Source: Agromyces allii (GTDB lineage Bacteria > Actinomycetota > Actinomycetes > Actinomycetales > Microbacteriaceae). From it: a stretch of 64,000 nt of DNA. The stretch is from the NCBI RefSeq assembly GCF_009749385.1, contig NZ_WBIN01000006.1:124001-188000 (forward strand), in the 5' to 3' direction. This document shows positions 43,544 to 55,878 of this stretch, in pieces (the first letter of the stretch is position 1; the number at the start of each line of letters is the position of its first letter). The position numbers and the translations under genes are program-made. The notes beneath the pieces were generated by a model that had not been told where the DNA came from, made no database searches, and worked only from the letters and a program-made list of their open reading frames with translations.

Positions 43544-46500
43544 ATGATGAAGAGCAACTGGTTCGGCACCCGAGACGACGACCGCGCACAGCACCCGCGC
43601 CGCTCCCGACGTCAACGCGAAGCCGAACGCTCTCGATCACTGCGCGGCCTCATCGCGTCGGTCGCGGTCGGCGCACTGCTCGTGGTCGGACTGCCGACCA
43701 TGGCGTTCGCCGAGGCGACCGACCCGGCCGCTGACCCGAGCGTCACGACGGAGACGACCGATCCGACGACGGCGACCGAGTCGACCGACCCCGCGACGGA
43801 GACGGCGACCGACCCCGCGACGGAGACGCCGAGCGAGGAGCCGTCCGAGACTCCGTCCGAGACGCCGAGCGAGGAGCCGAGCGAGGCCCCCGTCGAGGAG
43901 ACGCCGAGTGAGGAGCCCGAGCCGACCAAGCCCCCGCTCAAGTCGGCGAAGGCCGCGGCCCCGCAGATCGAGCAGCAGGCTGCGGCGATCCTCGCGGCCC
44001 CGCCTGCGAACTCCGCGAACAACTCGGTGGTCGTCGTCAAGGTCGGCGACGACCGCGACCTCGGAAACGCCGGCACGATCAACCCGCTCGCGGGCGTCAC
44101 GCTCGCGCTGTTCCCGACGCAGACCGGCGGGTCCCAGCTCGCCGACGCGTGGGCGACCTGCGTGTCCGACGCGGCGGGCGACTGCTGGTTCCAGATCCCG
44201 AACACGGGCACGGCCCCGAACAACGCCAACCGCGACCGCGAGCTCTGGGTCCGTCAGGTGGGCACGCCGTCCGGCTACTTCGCGAACACCCTCATCCGCA
44301 CGGGTGACGCCGACGGCGGCAGCAGCCAGCAGACCCCCTACAGCTTCCGCATCGGCAACGCGTCGAACTCCTACCAGCTGCGCGGCAACACCACCTACAA
44401 CAGCACCTCGCAGTTCATGGTCGGCACGGGCAACTCGAACCGCTCGGCCTCGGGCGGCACGTGGCAGACCTCGCGCAACAACATCGCGCTTCCCCAGCAG
44501 TGCGGCCTCGACGTCGCACTCGTCATGGACCTCTCCGGTTCGGTGAGCCCCTCGATCGTGCAGGCTCGCGCCGCCGGCGTCAGCCTCGTGCAGGCGCTCG
44601 AGGGCACGCCCTCCCGCGTCGGACTCTTCACGTTCGGCCCAACCGCCCCGCAGGCCGGCGCCAACAACATCAACCGCCCGATCACCGCGGTCTCGACGCC
44701 GGCCGGCGTCTCCACGGTCTCCGGCTGGATCAACGGCCTCACCGCCACCGGCTCCACCAACTGGGACCGCGGCATCTACCAGGTCGCCACGAGCGCCGCG
44801 TCCTACGACGTGGCCATCGTCCTGACCGACGGAAACCCGACGGTCTACGGCACCGAGACCGCGCCCGGCGACTTCACCCGCATCCGCGAGGTCGAGAACG
44901 CCATCTTCTCGGCGAACGCCGTGAAGAAGGAGGGCACGCGCGTCATCGCCCTCGGCGTCGGCAGCGGTGTCACGGCGCCCTCGACCGCGCTGAACCTCGC
45001 GGCGATCTCGGGCCCGACCAAGTACAACGGGTCGAACTCGGCGACGGCCGACTACTACCAGGAGGCCAGCTACACGGCCGCCGCCGCAGCGCTCCGCGCA
45101 CTCGCCCTCGGCAACTGCCAGGGCGGCGTCAGCGTCGTCAAGCAGGTCATCCCGCCGGGCGGCACCATCGCCAACGCGCAGCCGGCCGCCGGCTGGGCGA
45201 TCGGCGCGAGCAACCCGACCAACGGCATCACGGTCGGAGCCCCGAACCCCGCCAACGGCCAGACCGACGGCACCGGCGCCATCAACTACCCGCTGAACAT
45301 CCCCGGCGGCACCACGGGCACCGTGACCATCCGCGAGACCCAGCAGGCCGGGTACACGAACGAGCAGCAGAGCGGCTTCAACGCGGTCTGTCGGGACCTC
45401 TCGACGAACCCGGCGACGAACGTCGCGGTCACGAACGCGCCGGTCGTCAATGGGCAGCCGGGCGTCGTGGTACCCGTGTCCGCGACAGCCGCCATCAGCT
45501 GCACCTTCTACAACCGGGCCCCGAACCCCGCGGCACAGGTCGTGGTGAACAAACTCTGGGCCGTGAACGGCGCGCCCGCCGTGCCGCACGGGTCGCAGGA
45601 CCCGAGCCTGACCGGCATCTCGACCATCAACGGCGGACAGGTCGGCTTCGGCAACCAGCAGGGCGGCTTCTCGCAGGGCCAGGTCGTGCCGGTCGGCGAG
45701 TCGCTCGGCCAGCTGCCCCTGCTCTGCACGATCACCAGCCAGATCCTGACGAAGGCGAACGGCGTCGGCCAGAACGTCGACGTGTCCGCGGGCAAGACGT
45801 ACGCCGCGACGCTCATCGCAGGTCTGAACACCTACGAGATCACGAACACGGTCTCGTGCCCGACCAAGCTGACCCTGTTCAAGACCGTGCAGGGCGGCCC
45901 GGCCGCGAAGGGCGACTGGACGCTCACCTCGCTGCCCCCGGTCGACGGCCCCGGCGGACCGTACCTCCCGGGCCCGACGGGTGCCGACAGCGGCTCCGGC
46001 GTGGTCGCGAACGTCACGCCGACGGCCTACTACCCGCTCACCGAGACGGGCAACACGGCCAACACCGCGCTCTACGTACAGCCCTTCAACGGCGACCCCG
46101 CACAGCGGGTTCCCGGATCGAGCGGCACCTGGAACTGCGTGACCCTGAACGCGAACGGCGGCACGGGCGGAGCCGGCAACAACGCGGGCGGCCTGAACGG
46201 CGGCGTGCGCGTGCCCTTCGGCACCTGGGTCGGCTGTACTGCGGTCAACCAGACCTCGCAGGTGCAGCTGAACAAGGTCGTCGACCCGAGCAACGGCGGC
46301 AGCGCCGTCCCGAACAACTGGGATCTGCGCACCACCCCCGCCAGCACGTCGAACGGCGAGGTGACCTCGACCGTGAAGAGCGGCACGACGGTCTTCCTGC
46401 GCCCCGGCTCGACGTACAACCTCTCGGAGCTGAACGGACCTGCCGGCTACGACCAGAAGTCGCTGCAGTGCAACACGGGTCCGAACGACACCTACGTCGA

Positions 46501-49500
46501 CGCGACCAGCGTCAACCTCCCCGCGACCGACTCGGCGATCTGCGTGTTCACGAACATCGCCAAGCTGCCGAAGCTCTCCCTCGACAAGGTCGTGTCGCCG
46601 TCGGGCGTCGCGAACAAGACGTCGTGGACGCTGAGCGCGAGCCGAGCCGACAACGCCGCGGTCGTCGCGAGCGGAGCCGGCGGAACCGGCGGGTACGTGG
46701 ACGTGCCCTCGGGCGTCGCGTTCAACCTCGCGGAGACCACCGGACTGCCGAACTCGGGTGAGTTCCAGGCCGGAACCTGGCAGTGCACCGTCAACGGCGG
46801 GGCACCGATCGGGGGCCCGCTGCTGCCGGCGCTCGCGCCGGGCGATCAGGCCGCCTGTGTCGTGACCAACACGCTCAAGCCGGTCGTCCCGACCATCACG
46901 AAGACGGCCGCGATCCCGACGCCGAACGCGAACGGCTCGTGGACCGTCGGATACGACATCGTCGTGACGAACCCGAGCAACTTCCTCGACCTCACGTACT
47001 CCCTGACCGACCAGCTCAAGTTCGGCAGCAACGTGACGGTGAACAGCGCGTCCTACCAGCGCACGCTCCCGGCCCCGCCCGGAGCGAGCACGGCATGGAG
47101 CGTGCCGTTCGCGAACGTTCAGGCGTTCGCCGATGAGCCCCTGCTCGTCAAGGGCACCACGCACACCTGGCACGTGACGGTCAACGCGACGGTCGCACCG
47201 GGAGCGAACTTCGGCGGCACCAGCCCCACCGCGTGCGACGCGGGCACCCCGGGCACCGTCGGGTTCCTCAACACCGCGACCATGACGGTCAGCGGGGTCG
47301 ACTACCCCGCGCAGGACTGCTCGGTCCCGGTGAAGCCGACGATCGCCAAGGTGGGCGGCACGGCCGTCGACAACGGTGACGGCACGTGGACGCTCCCGTA
47401 CACGATCACCGTGACGAACCCGTCCGCCACGACCGGCGTCGTGTACGACCTCAAGGACACGCTCGACCTCCCGGCCTCGGCCGAGCAGGTCGGCCTGCCC
47501 ACGGTCGTCTCCAAGCCGGCCGGCGTGACGACCGAGCCGGGCTGGACCGGTGCGGTGCCGAACGACCTGCTCGCCAACGACATCGCCCTCGCGGGCGGCG
47601 CCGCGGCCCACGTGTACCAGATCTCGGTGAAGGTGCGCCTCGGCGCAGACGACCCGGCCTACACGTGCCCGAACCCCGACGGCCTCAACAACACGGCGAC
47701 CCTCGTCTCGGGCAACCAGACGACCGACGCCACCGGTTGCGTCACCGTCAACCCGCCGACCATCACGCACACCAAGACGGTCGTGCCCGGTTCGGTCGTG
47801 CAGGGCAGCGACGGCAAGTGGACGATCGCGTACGACATCGTCGTCACGAACGGCGGCGCCGTCGGCGGCACCTACTCGCTCGCCGACTCGCTGCACTTCG
47901 GTACGGGTGTGAACCTGAGCGGCGCGACCTACGTCGTGACCAAGGACGGCGCACCGTACGTGACGCCATGGGCCGGCAGCGGCAACCTCGCGGTCGACGC
48001 CTATCTGGCCGCGGGCACCGCGACCACCTACCGCATCACGGTGGCGGGCATCGCGCTCGTCGGGCCCGACCTCACGCCGGCGCAGTCCGCCTGTCCGTCG
48101 GACAGCTCGAACGGCGCGTTCAACAACACCGCGACCCTCAAGGTCGCCGGCGTCTCGACCGACAAGTCGGCCTGCGACTCGCCGAGCGCTCCGAAGATCG
48201 TCAAGTCCGACGCGACCTCGGTGCAGCAGCTCGACGGCACGTGGAACGTCTCGTACAAGCTGACCGTGTCGAACACCGACCCGGGTGCCAAGGCTTCGTA
48301 CTACTCGCTGACGGACGACCCGGCCTTCCCGGCGGGTGTCGCCTACATCAGCTACCAGATCGACGCGAACGCGCCGGTGACGCCGTACGACGGGTCGCCG
48401 TTCACGGTCGCCTCGAACAAGGCGATCGCCGCCGGCGCCTCGGACGTCTACACGGTGCTGCTCAACGTCGACGCCCCGGTGGGCGACATCGAGCCCGAGC
48501 AGCTGGAGTGCGCGACCGAGAACAACCCCGACGGCGTCGGATTCCTGAACAACGCAACGGTCACGTCGGGCGAGATCACGCGCTCCGACGACGACTGCAC
48601 GAACATCAGCCGAGGCGGCGAGCCGACGGTCGTCAAGGACGACCCGACCGTCACCCAGGACGGTGACGGCGTCTGGACGATCGTCTACGACGTCACGGTC
48701 ACCGGCAACTCGGAGTTCGTGTCGCGGTACACGCTGAAGGACACGCTCCGCTTCGGCCCCGAGATCGACATCCAGTCGGCCTCGTGGACCGGCGAGACGA
48801 GCGGCTCGTGGGCCGACCCGACCGCCGACCCGACCGCAGAGCTCGTTCCGACGAACAAGGTGATCGGCATCGACGCCGTGCACACGTACACGGTGACGGT
48901 GACGGCCACGGTCGACGCCGCGGCCTTCGAGGACCCGACGACGAACACCTGCTCGTTCACCGAGAACGACCCGAACGTCGGGTTCCTCAACGAGGCGGCA
49001 CTGACGTCGAACGGCATCGTCTCGACCGACACGGGTTGCGGGCTTCCCGCTGAACCCGAGATCGAGAAGAGCACCGTCGGCGACGTCGCGAAGGTCGGCG
49101 ACCACTGGGAGGCGACGTACGAGATCACGGTCTCGAACCTCAGCGCCGATCAGGACCTCGTGTACGACCTCAACGACACCCCCGACTTCGCGGGCGACGT
49201 GACGATCACCGATCGTGAGGTCTCCAGTGCGGATGTCACGGTGAACCCGGCCTGGAACGGCGCATCGCCCTCGACGGACACCATCGTCGAAGACGAGACG
49301 CTGCCCGGCGGCGCGACGCACACGTTCACCGTGGTCGTCTCGTTCACCGTCGACGACGTCGCCGGCAGCGATGAGCTGCTCTGCGAGGGCGACGGCGGCA
49401 AGGGTCTGCTGAACGGGGCGGAGGTCGTCTCCGGCGACTCCTACACCGACGACGCCTGCTACGACGTCCCCATCGTCGTCGAGCTGCATAAGGACTGGGT

Positions 49501-52500
49501 GATCAACGGGAGCGATCCGATCGCCTGGGACAGCGATGACCTGCCCGACGGCTTCACGGCCCAGGCGGTCCTCGACGGCGAGCCAGTCGCGTGGGACACC
49601 TCGTACGGCCCCTATGCGCTGCATGACGAGGTCAACGTCGACGAGAGCGACGTCGTGATCCCCGAGGGTTGCACGCTCGAGGACACGACCGGAACCGGTG
49701 ACCAGGAGCTGGTCGACGCGTACAACACCTTCACGGTGACGAACATCGTCGAGTGCACCCAGACGGTCACGGTCACGAAGGTCGTGCAGAACCCCAACGG
49801 CGGCGATGGCGTCGCGACCGACTGGACGGTCTCCGTGAGCGGAACGGACGACGGCTTCGGCGGTCCCGGCACCGCGAGCGGGCCGGTCGAGGTCGGCGTC
49901 GGCTACACGCTCAACGAGGTCTCGCTCGTCTGGGTGAACGGCGTCCAGTACGAGGTCACGGCGACCTGGACCTGTGAGTCCGAGAGCGGCGAGGACGCGT
50001 TCACCCTGGTGAGCACGCCCGGTTCCGTGAACGCGACGCTCACGGTGAACACCTACGGCGCCAGCGTCGACTGCGAGATCGAGAACTCGGACATCGCGCC
50101 GAACCTCGAGATCGAGAAGTTCGTCGCTCCCGACGAGGTGGCCGAGGACTTCCCGCCGACGCTCTGGCACCTGAGTGCGAGCGACAACGGGACCGCGGTC
50201 ATCGAGGGCGACGGCGGCGCGAGCGGCGAGGTGAAGTCCAACACCCCGTACGACCTCGCGGAGTCCGCCGACTTCCCCGAAGCCGACGAGTTCGAGGCCG
50301 GCGACTGGATCTGCGTCGACAACAGTCAGGAGCCGCCGGCACCGGTGATCCTCGACGACGACGCAGTGACGCTGCAGCCCGGACAGGACGTCTACTGCTC
50401 GATCACGAACACGGCCAAGCCGGCGACCTACGTCGTCGACAAGACCGTCGACTCGGCCGAGCAGCAGCCCGACGGCACGTGGCTGATCGACTACACGATC
50501 ACGGTCGAGAACACGAGCGGCGTCTCGCCCCTCGAGTACGACCTGACCGATGACCTCTCCAACTTCGGCGAGGGCATCACCATCGATGAGGCCTCGTGGA
50601 GCTCGTCGTACGGCGACGACGGCACGTGGGACGGACTCCCCGACACGCTCGAGGAGACGCTCGCGACCGACCAGCCGCTCGGCGCAGGAGACACCGACAC
50701 CTTCGAGGTGGAGGTCGTCGCGACGGTGACCCAGGACGCCTGGACCGAGGAGACCACGGCCTGCACGACCGGGGACATGTTCGGCGAGGGCGGATTCCGG
50801 AACGTGGCCACGGTCACGATCGACGGCCTGCCCACGGTTCGCACCGCCTGTGACGAGCCCGGCCGCGCCGACGCCCTGAAGTCCGTCGTCGGCTCGCCGG
50901 TCGACAACAACGACGGCACGTTCACGGTCGAGTACGAGATCGCCGTGACCAACGCCAGCGGAAAGGACCTCTACTACGACCTGAGCGACACCCCGGAGTT
51001 CCCGGCCGGCACGACGTTCACGGCCACGGCCACGGACCCCGACGGCAACCCCGTCGCGGACTGGACCGGCGTCGACCCCGACACGGTGCTCGCCGAGGGC
51101 CGGCTCATCCCGGCCGCCGGCGACGACCCGACGGTCGAGACGTGGACGATCACGGCCGTGGTGGATGTCTCGACCATCACCGACATCGACACCGTGAAGT
51201 GCGTGAAGGGTGAGACCGGGCGCGGCTTCTACAACGGAGGCGAGTTCACCTCCGGGACGATCGTCACGCCGCTCGAGGGCTGCGTCGACATCCCGGTGGC
51301 GAAGCTGACGCTCGTCAAGCACGTCGACAACTCGGCGCTCGGCAACCTGCCGATCACCGGCGGCGTGGCGAGCGACTGGAACCTCTCCGCGGACGGACCC
51401 ACGACCCTGGTCGACGTCGCCGGCAACGAGGACGGTGTGTCGACGATCGTCTCGGTCGGCGACTACAGCCTCTCCGAGGCGGCGATCGCCGACCCGTCGA
51501 GCCCGCTCGTGCCCGACTACTACGAGGCATCCGACTGGAGCTGCGAGCCCACCGAGGCCGCAGAGGCGTCGGTGACGCTCGTAGCCGGTGACGACGTGAC
51601 GTGCACGATCACGAACACGGTGTTCCCGGTCGACGTCGGCATCGAGAAGGAGGCCGACCTGCCCGAGGGCGTGACCGCGGTGGATGACACCGAGGACAAC
51701 ACCTTCGACTGGGTGCTCACGGTCACCAACAACGGCCGTGCGGTCGCGAACCTCGAGGTCACCGACCTGATCGACGACCAGCTCGAGATCACCGGGCCGG
51801 CGACGTTCGATCCCGCTGAGAACTGGACGGAGGACACGACGGGCAACGCCTTCAGTGCCACCTACAGCGGCATCTACGCGGCCGGCCAGGTCACGACGAT
51901 CCGCATCCCGGTGAAGGTCCTGCCCGTTGAGGTCGAGGCCCCGCCGGCCGTCGGTCCCGACGACCCGGCGCCGGTCCTGCCGCCGCTGAACACGGATCCG
52001 ATTCCGAACGAGGCGTGCGTCGCCATCCTCGGCATCGAGGATTCGCCGGAGCGGGTCGCCGCCGCCGTCGATCTCGGAGATGCGCCGGTGGACGCCGACC
52101 TCCTCGACCTCGACGTGACGAACGACTGCGCTGATGCCGAGGTGCCGGTCAAGCGGGTGGATGCGGGCGTGTACGTCCGATGCATCGCGGACGTCCCGTG
52201 GCTGTACTTCGACGTGCAGGCGACCGACAACGTCACCCCCGGTGACATCACGGTCACCTGGAAGTCGGCCGACGGCACGCTCACCAAGGTGCAGACGATT
52301 CCGTGGGACGCTCGCACCGGCCGGCTCCTCTGGCCGGGCGCCGCGGTCGACGCGAACGGCATTCCGTATCAGTTCCCGGGATGGCGTCCGATCACCGAGG
52401 AGGATCTCGCGAACCCCGGTTCGGTGGTTCCCGGAACCAGGTTCCTCGACCTGATCCTCGATGAGACGGTCGACACGTACCCGTGGCGCGACATGGACAA

Positions 52501-53149
52501 CGGGGCGACGATCACCTTCTCGGTGAACCCGAGCCAGAGCGTCCTGGCGGTCTACCCGCAGGCTCTTCCGACCTGTGCGATCGACCGTCCGGCCGAGCTC
52601 CAGATCGACAAGACCGCGAGTGTCACCAGCACGAAGGCGGGCGGCGACTTCAGCTACTCGCTGCAGGTGACGTCGGTCGGCACGGGTGCGACCAACCCGA
52701 CCGAGGTGTTCGACGAGATCCCGGCGAACCTCCGGGTCGACTCGATCACGACGGCCCCGGCTCCCGCGTTCCCGCGCTGGGAGGACTGCGAGGTCACCGG
52801 CAAGGACTCGAGCGGATACGGTGGCACGCTCCACTGCGACCTGCTCGGCCAGCTCGGACCGAACTTCACGACGGCGCCGGTCATCGACCTGGCGGTGCAC
52901 GTGAAGGAGGGCACCACGGTCTCGACGATCGAGAACACCGGTGAGGTCTGCTGGCAGACGGCCGACGACCCCGACCCGGCGACGGAGTGCGCGGAGGACA
53001 TGGTTCCCGTGACGCTCCTGGGCGGGACCGCCATCACCGGGTTCGCGGGCGGACCGTGGGTCTGGGGGGCCGCAGGCCTCCTGATCCTGGGCAGCCTGGC
53101 CGTGACCTGGGTCGTGATCCGACGGCGTCGGGAGGCGGCCGCCGACTGA
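43544..53149 (+). CDS. Giant secreted, membrane-anchored surface protein with vWA domain and DUF11-like repeats
   Basis: A single 3,201-residue frame. A long basic N-terminus and hydrophobic core (about 35-50) end in PTMAFA, a Sec signal with cleavage near residue 56. Residues ~58-128 are a Thr/Pro/Glu/Ser stalk (TPSEEPSETPSE). A prealbumin-like region precedes a vWA domain (~318-522) with MIDAS DLSGS at 329. SpaA-like modules (TLFKTVQ, LNKVVDP, SLDKVVSP) follow, then eight ~145-residue modules starting near 1116, 1265, 1405, 1550, 1694, 1838, 2295 and 2443, each opening like PTITKT...GSWTV-YDI-VTN. Two DUF11-like domains close the ectodomain. The C-terminus (~3171-3191) is a membrane helix followed by RRRRE; there is no LPxTG, only TAITG near 3162. 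Likely an adhesin or cell-surface fibre; ligand unknown. ATG 43544 (or 43547). Confidence 0.88.
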   Translation: MMKSNWFGTRDDDRAQHPRRSRRQREAERSRSLRGLIASVAVGALLVVGLPTMAFAEATDPAADPSVTTETTDPTTATESTDPATETATDPATETPSEEPSETPSETPSEEPSEAPVEETPSEEPEPTKPPLKSAKAAAPQIEQQAAAILAAPPANSANNSVVVVKVGDDRDLGNAGTINPLAGVTLALFPTQTGGSQLADAWATCVSDAAGDCWFQIPNTGTAPNNANRDRELWVRQVGTPSGYFANTLIRTGDADGGSSQQTPYSFRIGNASNSYQLRGNTTYNSTSQFMVGTGNSNRSASGGTWQTSRNNIALPQQCGLDVALVMDLSGSVSPSIVQARAAGVSLVQALEGTPSRVGLFTFGPTAPQAGANNINRPITAVSTPAGVSTVSGWINGLTATGSTNWDRGIYQVATSAASYDVAIVLTDGNPTVYGTETAPGDFTRIREVENAIFSANAVKKEGTRVIALGVGSGVTAPSTALNLAAISGPTKYNGSNSATADYYQEASYTAAAAALRALALGNCQGGVSVVKQVIPPGGTIANAQPAAGWAIGASNPTNGITVGAPNPANGQTDGTGAINYPLNIPGGTTGTVTIRETQQAGYTNEQQSGFNAVCRDLSTNPATNVAVTNAPVVNGQPGVVVPVSATAAISCTFYNRAPNPAAQVVVNKLWAVNGAPAVPHGSQDPSLTGISTINGGQVGFGNQQGGFSQGQVVPVGESLGQLPLLCTITSQILTKANGVGQNVDVSAGKTYAATLIAGLNTYEITNTVSCPTKLTLFKTVQGGPAAKGDWTLTSLPPVDGPGGPYLPGPTGADSGSGVVANVTPTAYYPLTETGNTANTALYVQPFNGDPAQRVPGSSGTWNCVTLNANGGTGGAGNNAGGLNGGVRVPFGTWVGCTAVNQTSQVQLNKVVDPSNGGSAVPNNWDLRTTPASTSNGEVTSTVKSGTTVFLRPGSTYNLSELNGPAGYDQKSLQCNTGPNDTYVDATSVNLPATDSAICVFTNIAKLPKLSLDKVVSPSGVANKTSWTLSASRADNAAVVASGAGGTGGYVDVPSGVAFNLAETTGLPNSGEFQAGTWQCTVNGGAPIGGPLLPALAPGDQAACVVTNTLKPVVPTITKTAAIPTPNANGSWTVGYDIVVTNPSNFLDLTYSLTDQLKFGSNVTVNSASYQRTLPAPPGASTAWSVPFANVQAFADEPLLVKGTTHTWHVTVNATVAPGANFGGTSPTACDAGTPGTVGFLNTATMTVSGVDYPAQDCSVPVKPTIAKVGGTAVDNGDGTWTLPYTITVTNPSATTGVVYDLKDTLDLPASAEQVGLPTVVSKPAGVTTEPGWTGAVPNDLLANDIALAGGAAAHVYQISVKVRLGADDPAYTCPNPDGLNNTATLVSGNQTTDATGCVTVNPPTITHTKTVVPGSVVQGSDGKWTIAYDIVVTNGGAVGGTYSLADSLHFGTGVNLSGATYVVTKDGAPYVTPWAGSGNLAVDAYLAAGTATTYRITVAGIALVGPDLTPAQSACPSDSSNGAFNNTATLKVAGVSTDKSACDSPSAPKIVKSDATSVQQLDGTWNVSYKLTVSNTDPGAKASYYSLTDDPAFPAGVAYISYQIDANAPVTPYDGSPFTVASNKAIAAGASDVYTVLLNVDAPVGDIEPEQLECATENNPDGVGFLNNATVTSGEITRSDDDCTNISRGGEPTVVKDDPTVTQDGDGVWTIVYDVTVTGNSEFVSRYTLKDTLRFGPEIDIQSASWTGETSGSWADPTADPTAELVPTNKVIGIDAVHTYTVTVTATVDAAAFEDPTTNTCSFTENDPNVGFLNEAALTSNGIVSTDTGCGLPAEPEIEKSTVGDVAKVGDHWEATYEITVSNLSADQDLVYDLNDTPDFAGDVTITDREVSSADVTVNPAWNGASPSTDTIVEDETLPGGATHTFTVVVSFTVDDVAGSDELLCEGDGGKGLLNGAEVVSGDSYTDDACYDVPIVVELHKDWVINGSDPIAWDSDDLPDGFTAQAVLDGEPVAWDTSYGPYALHDEVNVDESDVVIPEGCTLEDTTGTGDQELVDAYNTFTVTNIVECTQTVTVTKVVQNPNGGDGVATDWTVSVSGTDDGFGGPGTASGPVEVGVGYTLNEVSLVWVNGVQYEVTATWTCESESGEDAFTLVSTPGSVNATLTVNTYGASVDCEIENSDIAPNLEIEKFVAPDEVAEDFPPTLWHLSASDNGTAVIEGDGGASGEVKSNTPYDLAESADFPEADEFEAGDWICVDNSQEPPAPVILDDDAVTLQPGQDVYCSITNTAKPATYVVDKTVDSAEQQPDGTWLIDYTITVENTSGVSPLEYDLTDDLSNFGEGITIDEASWSSSYGDDGTWDGLPDTLEETLATDQPLGAGDTDTFEVEVVATVTQDAWTEETTACTTGDMFGEGGFRNVATVTIDGLPTVRTACDEPGRADALKSVVGSPVDNNDGTFTVEYEIAVTNASGKDLYYDLSDTPEFPAGTTFTATATDPDGNPVADWTGVDPDTVLAEGRLIPAAGDDPTVETWTITAVVDVSTITDIDTVKCVKGETGRGFYNGGEFTSGTIVTPLEGCVDIPVAKLTLVKHVDNSALGNLPITGGVASDWNLSADGPTTLVDVAGNEDGVSTIVSVGDYSLSEAAIADPSSPLVPDYYEASDWSCEPTEAAEASVTLVAGDDVTCTITNTVFPVDVGIEKEADLPEGVTAVDDTEDNTFDWVLTVTNNGRAVANLEVTDLIDDQLEITGPATFDPAENWTEDTTGNAFSATYSGIYAAGQVTTIRIPVKVLPVEVEAPPAVGPDDPAPVLPPLNTDPIPNEACVAILGIEDSPERVAAAVDLGDAPVDADLLDLDVTNDCADAEVPVKRVDAGVYVRCIADVPWLYFDVQATDNVTPGDITVTWKSADGTLTKVQTIPWDARTGRLLWPGAAVDANGIPYQFPGWRPITEEDLANPGSVVPGTRFLDLILDETVDTYPWRDMDNGATITFSVNPSQSVLAVYPQALPTCAIDRPAELQIDKTASVTSTKAGGDFSYSLQVTSVGTGATNPTEVFDEIPANLRVDSITTAPAPAFPRWEDCEVTGKDSSGYGGTLHCDLLGQLGPNFTTAPVIDLAVHVKEGTTVSTIENTGEVCWQTADDPDPATECAEDMVPVTLLGGTAITGFAGGPWVWGAAGLLILGSLAVTWVVIRRRREAAAD

Positions 53150-53153
53150 TCCG

Positions 53154-53190
53154 CGGCGGCCCGGCGGTGGGTGAACCCGCCGGGCCGCCG
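53154..53190 (+). terminator. Terminator hairpin after the surface protein gene
   Basis: CGGCGGCCCGGCGG (53154-53167) pairs exactly with 53177-53190 around nine bases. It starts five bases after the TGA. Confidence 0.72.
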
Positions 53191-53234
53191 TGACCGGCAC
53201 CCGGGTTGCGAGGGGGAACGCGACCGGGAACGAG

Positions 53235-53265
53235 GAAGGGCCGATGCGAATCGCATCGGCCCTTC
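53235..53265. terminator. Bidirectional hairpin between the surface protein gene and sdhB
   Basis: GAAGGGCCGATGCGA (53235-53249) and its complement at 53251-53265 flank a single base, so the loop forms from the inner pairs. On the plus strand it is followed by TTC and on the minus strand it lies 30 nt beyond the sdhB stop. Confidence 0.72.
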
Positions 53266-53295
53266 TTCAGTGCGACGAGGTCGCGTGGGGGATCG

Positions 53296-54057
53296 TCAGG
53301 GCTTGCCCCGCATGATCGCCTGCTTGACCTCGGCGATGGCCTTGGTCACCTCGATGCCACGGGGGCACGCGTCGGTGCAGTTGAAGGTGGTGCGGCAGCG
53401 CCACACGCCCTCCTTGTCGTTCAGGATGTCGAGGCGGACGTTCGCCGCGTCGTCACGGTCGTCGAAGATGAAGCGGTGCGCGTTCACGATCGCGGCCGGG
53501 CCGAAGTACTGTCCGTCGGTCCAGAACACGGGGCACGACGAGGTGCACGCGGCGCAGAGGATGCACTTGGTGGTGTCGTCGAAGATCTCGCGCTTGGCGA
53601 TCGACTGCACGCGCTCCTTGCCGGACTCGGGCTTCGAGTTGGCGATGAGGAACGGCTGCACCTCGCGGTAGCTCGCGAAGAACGGCTCCATGTCGACGAC
53701 GAGGTCCTTCTCGAGCGGCAGGCCCTTGATGGCCTCCACGTAGATGGGCTTCGAGATGTCGAGGTCCTTGATCAGGGTCTTGCACGCGAGCCGGTTGCGG
53801 CCGTTGATGCGCATCGCGTCGGAGCCGCAGATGCCGTGCGCGCAGGAGCGACGGAACGTGAGCGAGCCGTCCTGCTCCCACTTGATCTTGTGCAGGGCGT
53901 CGAGCACGCGGTCGGTCGCGTACATCTCGACGTCGAAGTCCTGCCAGCGCGGCTCGGTGTCGACGTCGGGGTCGAACCTGCGGATCAGGAACGTGACGGT
54001 GAACGACTGGATGGCGGCTTCTGCTGCCGGCGGCTGCTCGAGCGTGGTGGTGCTCAC
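53296..54057 (-). CDS. sdhB: Succinate dehydrogenase iron-sulfur subunit
   Basis: A 253-residue subunit carrying electrons from FAD to quinone. Three cluster motifs are intact: [2Fe-2S] in RRSCAHGICGSDAM with RLACKTL, [4Fe-4S] in CILCAACTSSCP and [3Fe-4S] in CRTTFNCTDACPRGI. GTG 54057 begins VSTTTLEQPP and is two bases from the sdhA stop, so the four sdh genes are translated in sequence. Membrane-bound complex II, inner face. Confidence 0.96.
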   Translation of the reverse strand: MSTTTLEQPPAAEAAIQSFTVTFLIRRFDPDVDTEPRWQDFDVEMYATDRVLDALHKIKWEQDGSLTFRRSCAHGICGSDAMRINGRNRLACKTLIKDLDISKPIYVEAIKGLPLEKDLVVDMEPFFASYREVQPFLIANSKPESGKERVQSIAKREIFDDTTKCILCAACTSSCPVFWTDGQYFGPAAIVNAHRFIFDDRDDAANVRLDILNDKEGVWRCRTTFNCTDACPRGIEVTKAIAEVKQAIMRGKP

Positions 54058-54059
54058 GA

Positions 54060-55871
<1,812 letters not shown>

Positions 55872-55878
55872 GTTTCTC

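Noticed and set aside
43637..53200. An unbroken 3,187-codon reading frame on the minus strand opposite the surface protein gene
   Set aside because: Its product is Arg/Val/Asp/Gly-rich with no domains, as expected when high-GC codon bias removes stops in the complementary frame. The plus-strand frame has a signal peptide, vWA domain and repeats.
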